Source of the DNA: Chamaelirium japonicum
Lineage: Eukaryota; Streptophyta; Magnoliopsida; Liliales; Melanthiaceae
Length of the DNA: 64,000 bases
Direction of reading: 5' to 3'
Assembly (NCBI GenBank): GCA_947650365.1
Contig: OX393551.1
Location: forward strand, 67,946,154-68,010,153
In this document: in pieces, positions 56,472 to 64,000 of the stretch
How the letters are laid out: every line of letters starts with the position of its first letter
Position numbering within the stretch: the stretch's first letter is position 1
Program-made: the position numbers and the translations under genes
Notes under the pieces: generated by a model
The model's database searches: none
The model's input: the letters and a program-made list of their open reading frames with translations, nothing else
What the model was told of the DNA's origin: nothing

Positions 56472-58050
56472 AATGGTATAAAATGACCATTGGGATGTCC
56501 ATATTTTCAGTTACAATTCCACTCGTAATTTGCAGTCTCTTTTCAAGATCATGTCGCAAAGGGTAATAACGATTTTCCGTAATATGTTAACCTTTGTTCT
56601 GTAGTATTGTAAATTTTAGATTTTTGTTATAAAAATATAAAGCCATGAACAAGGTTGTGGGTCAGGTATGAGTCAATATGTTTGACCCACTCAGGGACAT
56701 GGGTCAAGCTTTTTGACCCGCTAACATCTATGGGTCTGGTATGGGTAAGGCCTCTAGCCCTTAGGCGAGTCTACTTATCTTCACCCGTAAGAATAACGCT
56801 CAATTAGATACTGTAGATATGTTCTAAGAGTAAATTTAGTTTTTTTGCATTCTACAGTCCAGATACTAATAAGCTCATGCTGTTAACTATGAAATAATTA
56901 TCTGAAGTTTTGACTGTATAAGTTTATGACCATTCTAACACTCATCACTGAAGAACAATACTCATTTAGGATACTCTTTATTTTTCTGCTTTCATGTGAG
57001 CTATCAGGTGATAGTGAGATTGATGTAGATGCTAAATATATGTCTTCAAACATAAACTAGTTAGAGCATCTCCAATAGTCTTCCTAAAGTGGGGAGCCAA
57101 AAGTAGGGAAAGATGGCCGTTCCCTAGAATAGGGAGTCATTCTTGGAAGTCAACTCTTACAGCCTCCTTATTCTGGAATTCTTTCCCCAAAAAGTTTCAC
57201 AATTTTTTGGCATTTTTTAGATTTTCTTAAGCTTTTCTATATTTTTATGTTGGTGACATGGGGGGCCGCCATATCTGGTGAGCGAGAAGCCAAAGTAGTA
57301 ATTGGGTTGATGAGGCCGTTGGAGGGTGGAAAAGGTCATTTCGCACCCTACTTTGGCGATAAACCAAAGTTGTGAGGCTGTTGGAGATACTCTTAGTGTT
57401 GCTCTTTGACTTTTCTAAATGTTGACTTGACTTATTTTAAATATTGACACAAGCGTTCCGCAGCAGCTGACTCAAATTTTCAACTCAGTTGAGGAATTTC
57501 GCTCACCTTCCAATACACAACAGATATCAGCTGAGGTCAAAATAAGATGAGTAATAAATACTACAATTCATATGAACCTTTTTTTGAGCCAAATCTAGCT
57601 GATTCACCAGCCTTCCACCTGTTTCACATGTTGTTCTCGAACACGATTTTCTCACCAGGCGTTTAGAAGTTACCGATGCCCAAGTCATTGCTAGGGTTTT
57701 GAATGGCTTCTGCTCACTCCAACTGCAAATTATTTTTGGGTAATTTCGAGATACTTGTTGCTGTTACCAACTTGATTCCAATGTGGATCTTTAGTGAAGT
57801 GTTCAGCTGGAAAGGACGTTTTAGTTGGTCCAGATGACAACTATACCCTGCTGTTTCAAAATTTTTTTTTGGCAGCCTTTACACATTTGTAATGTGATTT
57901 TTATTTTCCAAGTTTGAGTATTCGATCCTCTTAAAAACTGTTATGGGAAAGCAATGATATTATTCTTTTTGACTCGATTAACATTTATCGATGCAATTCT
58001 ACCAAGCCACGCACGTGGTGTGATGTTTGTTTTCCTGATCTTTGGTGCAG
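56472..58050 (+). other. Intron sequence right of the copia element
   Basis: AT-rich, with GTCAA/GACCC-type words at 56650-56720. It contains the MITE at 57064-57393. 57900-58050 leads to the acceptor TTTGGTGCAG of the last exon. No other gene seen. Confidence 0.7.
57064..57393. mobile_element. MITE, PIF/Harbinger (Tourist)-like
   Basis: Ends GAGCATCTCCAATAGTCT and, complemented from the right, GAGTATCTCCAACAGCCT: 14 of 18 match. The trinucleotide TTA stands on both sides (57061-57063 and 57394-57396), as for PIF/Harbinger elements. 330 bp, noncoding. Confidence 0.72.
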
Positions 58051-58221
58051 CGAACCTATCCTTCAGCACCTCGTGTGTCCGTCCCGGAGCCGCCCGAGTC
58101 TTCTATTGCTACACTGGTGTCAATGGGCTTCGACGGCAATTCTGCGAGGCAGGCGCTCATGCGGGCGAGAAACGACATCAACGCGGCCACAAACATCCTT
58201 CTTGAAGCGCAGTCCCATTAA
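58051..58221 (+). CDS. UBAC2-like protein, last exon with the UBA domain
   Basis: 57 codons including TAA at 58219-58221. After a short linker ([15 protein letters not shown]) it encodes a complete UBA domain: [20 protein letters not shown] followed by [20 protein letters not shown]. The MGF loop and the ALxxxxNDxxxAxNxLLE helix are the ubiquitin-binding core. The start is at the acceptor GTGCAG|CG, phase 0, which joins the exon ending at 12012. In UBAC2 homologues these two segments are directly adjacent. The role known for the family is ER-associated degradation and ER-linked trafficking; its role here is by homology. An ORF at 57954-58205 is in the wrong frame and is a shadow. Confidence 0.95.
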   Translation, partial: RTYPSAPRVSVPEPPESSIATLVSMGFDGNSARQALMRARNDINAATNILLEAQSH

Positions 58222-58596
58222 CTCGAAGAATGATGCTTCTCTCTTTTTTTTTCTTTGGTTTTTGGTAGAAAAAATTTGGGGAAAGCACAAACAATGACTC
58301 GCCCCCTTTACGCTAAAACGGAAAGAAGACCGATGCGGCCCGATCCAGTGATAGGGTTGCGTCCTTTTGTTCAAGCTGTTAGACGATTATTCATCAGGAT
58401 ATATCGATGTTGATGTGGATGCTGGCGCTTTGCGGACGCAACTCGCCAACTATATTGTAGATTTATTGTTTTTTGTTTTAAATTTTTATTTTCAATTTGA
58501 AGCAGCTTTTGTGACTGTTAATATCTACACCTGATGTCACATGATGTTTCCCTTATTTTTGGGAGTTCTTAGTTTTAACTGCTTGATCACACCTGT
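58222..58596 (+). other. Probable 3' UTR of the UBAC2-like gene
   Basis: Follows the stop directly. It is T-rich with TTTTTTTTC and TGTTTTAAATTTTTATTTTC tracts. No perfect AATAAA was seen; plant poly(A) signals are loose, so the end is not fixed. Confidence 0.5.
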
Positions 58597-59145
58597 TTGT
58601 ACTTTGGAGTGAAAGGTGTTTTGCTTGAAACGTATGCTGTCTTTGTGTTGGGGGGTGTTTGGCACGAGGAACGGCTATTCTGCTTAAAACTCATCCAGAA
58701 GAGGGTAATTCTTTCAATTACTAGTTCTAATGTAATTCGATGGTTCAGCGTTTCGGTTAGCATAGAAACGCACGGAGTGCATGGCCGTATTAGCTAGGAT
58801 TATTTTAAAATTATATAAGTTTATCCCTTCTAAATTTTTAACAAAATTTAAGACCCTACCCCTCCCAAAGATTTTTCTAACATTCGCGCCCCCAAGTTTC
58901 GATTCCTGGATCCGTCCCTGGAGCACCCATTGCTAGTTCTTTCAAGATGAGCCCACACATAGATGATGGTTATTGTACTTTGGAGTGAAGGTGTTTTGCT
59001 TGGAACCTATGCTGCCATTGTGTTAGGGGCTGTTTGGCATGCGGAACGACTGTTCCGCTTAAAATTCATCCAGAAGAGGATAATCCTGTCAATTACTATT
59101 TCTAATGTAATTCGATGGTTCAGCGTTCCGGTTAGCATAGAAACG
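58597..59145 (+). repeat. Duplicated block flanking an inserted segment
   Basis: About 175 bp at 58597-58775 and again at 58969-59145 share GTACTTTGGAGTGAA, GTGTTTTGCTTG, AATTCGATGGTTCAGCG and GTTAGCATAGAAACG. Between them lies about 195 bp whose minus strand reads CCAGGGACGGATCCAGGAATC, an end seen in many plant hAT-like repeats. Each block contains a GTGTTTGGC(A/C) motif, and ATGCCAAACACC at about 59257 is its inverted partner, suggesting a small MITE at about 59025-59270. Confidence 0.6.
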
Positions 59146-59279
59146 AACACAATGATATATCACCATTCCCAAGTCCTTTATTATTCCATCGGAATAAATA
59201 CTATCTGTAAGTTTTGAAATTTGGAGCTAGGAATAGAAACAAACGATTTCGGAATGATGCCAAACACCTGCTAGAGACG

Positions 59280-59927
59280 ATGGTAAGAGCAAGAAAGCTC
59301 CTCCATCTCAAACATTGGAGGGGTTAAGGGTATTTTCTTCAATTTATTTTTGATAATTGGTGGCTAATCTATGACAGAACATTTGATTTATCGTACATGA
59401 CATCCAAATATTAATGATTACGTTAGATCCTTCCGTTTGACAAATGTCCATTTTACCTTGTACAAGTAAATAATGTAGAGGGGGACACTTTGGTAATAAA
59501 CGGTAACGATTGCTATAGTAATTTTATTGTAGCAAAAATCAATTGCTACATTGATTTTGCTGTAGTTTATTTTTTTAAATATAGGCAAACTGTTAAGGAT
59601 GAAATCAAAAATATTTTCTCATTTTGGATGTCAGCTAACTGAAGGGGCCAATATGTAATGTTTGAATGAATTGAGGGATTTATATATGAATAATACTTTA
59701 TAAGGGTTTATATGTAAATAAAGAAGATTATAGGGGTAGATTGTGTAAAAATCTCAAAATAAAAAATGTGAACATGCATCGATTTTAGACGAGTGGTACT
59801 ATTGGCACACCAATATTTGCTCTTCAAAAACCGTTTGAAAATTTTTTTATTACAAAATTACCCCAAGTAAAATAAAATGACAAAAATATCCAGGTTTTTT
59901 TTTTTTTTTTTTTTCTGTTCGAGACAT
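59280..59927. other. Intergenic AT-rich sequence
   Basis: No gene recognised. A run of about 20 T lies at 59895-59914, just before the hairpin array. Confidence 0.6.
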
Positions 59928-60058
59928 GTTCGGCCGGCCAGGGCCGAACAAGGTACAGTATGTTCGGCCGACCAGAGCCGAACATTGTATAGTACGTTCG
60001 GCCAACCACGACCGAACATACAGTACCATGTTTGGGCGGCCGAACATATTGTACCATG
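59928..60058. repeat. Array of 34-bp hairpin units (four copies)
   Basis: Units start at 59928, 59962, 59996 and 60030, exactly 34 bp apart. Each is a 22-bp stem-loop (GTTCGGCC...GGCCGAAC) plus a 12-bp linker rich in GTACAGTA. The fourth unit is shortened. Both strands are open in short frames, but nothing supports coding. Confidence 0.88.
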
Positions 60059-60060
60059 TT

Positions 60061-62080
60061 AGGTCCGAATCTAGCATCGCAACAACACGACCCCTAACGT
60101 TGATCTAGCGAAAAGAATAATCTAGCATGCATACATATTCTATCTCTATACTAGATCTACATGTCATAAGTCATACCTCCGTATGGATTCTTTCACCACG
60201 ACATTTCTTCTTTGTCGATGGAGATGGGCTCGGATCTGCTCGGAGAGCTTCGGTGTAATGGCTATAACTTTTGATCCCGAACTTCGATTGGGTTGAAATT
60301 GGACTATAGGTTGAGGACTTCGAGATGCAACTTTTGTATCAAGCTTGAGGTCGTTTGGACTTTTATAGCTCCTACAGCAAAAAAAATATTATTGATCTTC
60401 TATGCAAAATCTGGACAGTATACGATTGCGAGAAGCGCCTTCTAGTTCACCTGATCTCGCACGATGCACAACACCTCGTTGATGGATATCTGATTACCAC
60501 TATACACTGAGCCTTCTCCCTCTATGAAACACCACGCGAGGAAGACATGTCGACGACCGAAGAGCCAAGCGGGAGAGAGACGAGAGATGGAGAGATGGAG
60601 ATGAGGGGCGGCTAGGGCTTCAAGCATTGCTAGGGTTGGCCCCCTTCTCCCCTTGCTCTTTTATAAGACCTGCCATTCCCCTTGGATAAGGATCCTAGAT
60701 GATAGGGATGTCCCCCTTAAAGCTCTCCCTAAATCTCTACCTCTTCCTTGCTTTTAGGACTTGCAAAAAGCGAGTCAAACCCCCATCTTATCCCTTATGG
60801 CTAGCCCTTACATTGGAGGTAACAACCTCCTAATAACTAAGGGGGCTGGCCTTGACTTAGTCTCCCAACACTTAGGGCCGGCCCCCTAGTCCACAGTGAT
60901 GCTTGGTATTTCCAAAACGCCCTTATGACACTAGTTGACCATCCCACGTGTACGAGAACTCGCACGACACATATAAGTGGGGTGCACTAGTGATTTCACT
61001 ATTAACTGGGGTGCCCTTAGCAAACACAAAGGGTGCGTCTAGTAAAATCAACTGGCAACATGTCCTGGTGCATCGCAACAATGCGATGGAGTCCACTTAT
61101 AGTAAGGGATGATTACGTGTGTCTTTGTACCACTTTAGGGTTTCCCCTTAGCACACACACGAAGTTACGCATCTATCATGTACTAGTGCGATGTACACAT
61201 GAGCGTAGGGTTGGACTTTGCTTCCTTTAATTACGTCCTGTGTTTCGAGGAGATGGTTCAATGACCGTACATAATGTGGATAAGGTGGAACCTTCAAGGA
61301 CCATGGTTCATGGTTTTCAACTTGGACTTGATCGACACACTACCCGAGTGTACCATCGATCATCTGAGTCCGAGTTAACCTATGTAACTACCTAGAGTGC
61401 GACGCATGCTGCACTCCAATTCTCTCGGATTTACTATATTCTCCTGCATACTCCTACTATCATCTTAGTAATGGTAAACTCACTGTCCCTATACTTGGTG
61501 CCATGACGCGACTCAAACGGAGGAGAATACCGTCAGACTCAAGTGTTCATATAACTTAGTTCCTTCTAGATTGATTACACACGTCATACCTTCGATTACC
61601 TTGCTAAGGAACCAGATCCGACCAATAGTCCAACTGATAACCACCAGGCCTAGGTTTGTTAGGTCTCCTTATATTGCCATTAGTTTTTAGTGACTTAAAC
61701 AAACCTACTTTATTAGTGTAGTGAGTAGTTGCAAGCTAAAGTCGGGAGTGTAGAGTTAGGTTTGGCTCTGTTGCGATAAAGATATAACCACGACTACTAT
61801 TATTTCCCACATGCTTAGGCATGAAAGGTACGTATCTAATTCTTTGGGATAAGACTTTTTTCTTTGGTATTTAGGGTTTGGATGTATGATTAGCTAACAC
61901 ACACATTACTCAGTTTCGTTCGATCTTTTTTTTTATCATTTTATACTTACATACATGTTTATTTTGGATTAATATTAAAGATGTATGATTATCTATTTTT
62001 AGACCAGAAATGACTACATAGGCATAGTAGACTTCAACGTTTCACCTAGTTCAGAATAAGGGCCGATGCCCTGCACTTAG
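60061..62080. other. Intergenic sequence without recognised genes
   Basis: Only short random-looking ORFs. It may be old LTR sequence, since it leads into the LTR-like region at 62100-63457, but I found no end or coding match. Confidence 0.4.
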
Positions 62081-62293
62081 TGTGTGTTTAGCAGGCTAGT
62101 CATGAGCATGATTGGAAAGTCTTGCGCATGAGTTTTCCTTAGTCGTTTTGATGACAATTACATATGTCTGCCTGACTAAAGTCATGCATACGACTTTCAC
62201 AAGTTGTGCGCACAATCCTAGTTGGCCACACACCATTTGATATCCACCTTAGCCTCACATGGGGCGGTCTTATGGCACGCCGACGCGTGGTCG

Positions 62294-62327
62294 GTCGTGC
62301 GCATGACTTTAAAGTCATGCGCACGAC
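62294..62327. repeat. Perfect 34-bp palindrome
   Basis: Reads identically on both strands: arms GTCGTGCGCATGACTTT and its complement AAAGTCATGCGCACGAC meet at 62310/62311 with no loop. Related words GCGCATGACTT recur at about 62397-62410, and diverged ones at 62120-62215. Confidence 0.95.
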
Positions 62328-62480
62328 TTGACTTAGAATATTCTATAATGGTTAAGTCGATCAACTCTACCAATCCACTTGTGCCACGTATTGGTCATGC
62401 GCATGACTTGGTTGAGACAGACCCTTATAGATAAGGGCTTCGTCTTTGGTCTTAGCCATCCATCTAAGGGCTCCCTTGGG

Positions 62481-62490
62481 CTATAAATAG
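62481..62490 (+). promoter_or_regulatory. TATA box of a probable copia LTR
   Basis: CTATAAATAG in GGGCTATAAATAGCCACCC, about 975 bp upstream of the inferred LTR end and in the + orientation of the following gag start. Confidence 0.6.
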
Positions 62491-63675
62491 CCACCCTACA
62501 CCCTTCAGTTAAAACGTGAGTTTTTGGGTTTAATGAGGAATTAGAAGAGAAATTTAAGTTTAGTGAGTTCTTCTCTTTGAGCTCCATCTCCTCTCTTCTT
62601 CCCCTTCTTCTCCTCTCTTCAACCTTCCATTAGTTTTATATTCATGGTGATTGCACTCATTCTTTGCATGGTCTTTTGAGTGTCTTCCAATACCTTGAGA
62701 TCATACAAAGAAGAGAGGGCAAGGCTACGCTATGATCCAAAGTGTCATTTAACACTTGGATCATTGCTTGTACTTGAGGGTCTTTTGGGCTTTGATCTTT
62801 ATTAGTGTACTAGGGTTTTATAGAGGTTAGATTAAGGTCTCTTTGGAGATCAAGATCTTCTTTTACCCTTGTTACTAATCTTGACCAAGCTTTTGTTTTG
62901 TTTTTCTTCCTTTATTTTCCTCCACATACATCTTTGCTTCTTTCCCACCATCGTATGGAAGGGCCTTGTTGGAGTGCTTGGGGTGATTACAATCACACAA
63001 GCACCCATCACCGCCGAAGGTGGAGTGGGCCTCTATGACACCGAGGTGGATCAAAGGAACTCGGAGTGGAGCAAAAAAGATTACGAGCGGACCCTTTGAA
63101 GGGTGGTTACGGCCAACTTCACCGTTGGAGTGGTGCGTGGCTCAGGGGAAGTCGGGGTAGCTTCTGTTGTAGCACTAGTGTTTGCTCTGCTTTCGCGGGT
63201 ACGTAGGAAAGACTAGGTTGTGGCCTAGGCCTGGCTTTAACAGAGGGTGGTTTTTTCCCCGGTTAGGGGTTTTCATCTAGAAAAATAACTTGTTGCTCTT
63301 TGGAGTCATATATGTGATCATTGCTATATTCATTCAGCATCTTGGGCAACCTAACCCGTGCTTGCATCTGCCCGTTATGGGGCACACCAACTAGCTTCGT
63401 CTAGTTGGTCTCCTAGTGCACGGTGATTAGCTAGCCAAACCTAACTATAAAATTTCAATTGGTACTAGAGGATGTCTCTCTTGTTGGAGCTAACACTCCT
63501 GGAGTGGATCCGTTAGGTTGCTGATCTTTAGAACTTGATCACTTTTTCTCTACAAGTTGTATGTGCATGTATGGGGCTAACCCTCTTTAGGGTTATTTTT
63601 TTTGTTTTAGTAAGCTTGAACATTGTGATTGCTTTTGTTTGCTTTGTGTGTTTTTGTTATTTTTTTTTCTCTAGC

Positions 63676-63728
63676 TATGGGATTGCGAAGAGAAGGGAGT
63701 GCTATCACTAGGCCTCCTTTATTAGATG
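63676..63728 (+). pseudogene. Start of copia-like gag, interrupted
   Basis: ATG at 63676 opens MGLRREGSAITRPPLLD. The RPPLLD(G) motif shortly after the start Met is how many copia gag proteins begin. The frame loses this similarity exactly where the next LTR begins (63729). Confidence 0.5.
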
Positions 63729-64000
63729 TGTGGGTGCAAAAATTATACCAGACCGGACCAAACCTGCATGGGCTCACGCAATGACCCAAATAGGCAAGCC
63801 TAGGCCCAGGAGCAGTGCCACCTCAGTATTGCCACCTTAGTACTGCCACCGCAGTATTGCCATATCATCACTACCATATCAGCGTAGACTTCAGCTATAA
63901 AGGACCCCCATGGCATTTAGAGTGGGAGGTTGGTCATTCGATAAGAGGAAGAGAAGATTCCAGAACCAGAGCCAGAGCTTTTTTCTCTCCTTTTAGTTTT
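63729..64000 (+). mobile_element. Start of another LTR retrotransposon, cut by window end
   Basis: TGTGGGTGCAAAAATTATAC begins right after the gag codons and has the look of a plant LTR 5' end. A TATA-like CTATAAAGG lies at 63895, and a short repeat (CAGTATTGCCACC, about 63810-63865) sits in between. The would-be target AGATG is seen only on the left. Confidence 0.55.

Larger units (their letters stand above)
12013..58050 (+). other. Giant (about 46 kb) intron of the UBAC2-like gene
   Basis: Inferred from exon phase: the exon ending at 12012 and the exon starting at 58051 are both phase 0 and encode adjacent parts of one conserved protein. The donor is GC (GAG|GCAAGA) and the acceptor is TTTGGTGCAG|CG. 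Nearly all of the 46,038 bp is transposon: a Tat gypsy element with three insertions inside it, an LTR remnant, a foldback, a copia element with a hAT inside it, and a MITE. Non-TE intron sequence is left mainly at 12013-13750 and 56472-58050. Whether it is spliced in the plant needs RNA evidence. Confidence 0.8.
62100..63457 (+). repeat. Probable LTR of a copia-like element (left end uncertain)
   Basis: The right boundary is supported by ...AATTTCA followed two bases later by TGGTACTAGAGG (63460-63471), a diverged initiator-tRNA-Met primer site (TGGTATCAGAGC has 9 of 12 positions in common). A TATA box lies at 62481. A gag-like start follows at 63676. The left end is not determined; 62100 is a rough limit set by the first GCGCATGA repeats. 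Confidence 0.5.

Noticed and set aside
57954..58205. 83-codon ORF overlapping the last UBAC2 exon
   Set aside because: Wrong frame; the UBA domain is encoded one frame over from 58051.
1..64000. CRISPR arrays, operons, bacterial or phage genes
   Set aside because: All repeats are eukaryotic minisatellites or transposon parts, and the coding genes have spliceosomal introns.

Overview
This window is nuclear DNA from a TE-rich flowering plant, probably one with a large genome. It carries one recognisable host gene, with plant-type splice sites, and a dense stack of nested plant transposable elements. I cannot name the species.

Host gene: four exons at 8766-8917, 9007-9108, 11890-12012 and 58051-58221 (+ strand, frame-continuous) encode the C-terminal part of a UBAC2-like protein, an ER membrane rhomboid-family protein ending in a ubiquitin-associated (UBA) domain. 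Exons for the N-terminal third (roughly 110 residues) were not found and should lie upstream of base 1. The last intron (12013-58050) is about 46 kb and appears to use a GC-AG splice pair. Almost all of it is transposon.

Layout: 1-765 is the 3' part of a long LTR. 766-4866 is a palindromic minisatellite carrying a solo LTR of the same family (1436-3573, target duplication GTTAC). 4867-8765 is noncoding. The exons follow. Inside the giant intron sits a Ty3/gypsy element of the Tat type (13752-42150) with about 2.1-kb LTRs, gag, protease, RT, two RNase H domains and integrase, all decayed. It was hit by a small hAT element in its protease (19158-20291), by a 6.9-kb hAT with a transposase gene in its integrase (24145-31074), and by a gag-only LTR element inside its 3' LTR (38962-41730). 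Further along are a probable minus-strand LTR remnant (42434-43407), a 221-bp foldback (43973-44193), a short-LTR Ty1/copia element (44819-56466) split by another 6.9-kb hAT (48541-55429), and a small MITE (57064-57393).

Downstream of the gene (58222-64000) the sequence is intergenic: a repeated block, an array of 34-bp hairpins, and near the right edge the LTR and gag start of another copia-like element, itself broken by the start of yet another LTR (63729).

The insertions can be ordered by nesting. Most element ends are supported by exact target-site duplications: 8 bp for the three hATs and 5 bp for the solo LTR, the gag-only element and the copia element. None of the retroelements has an intact reading-frame set. 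The hAT transposase at 49617-52718 is close to intact, with a single in-frame stop.
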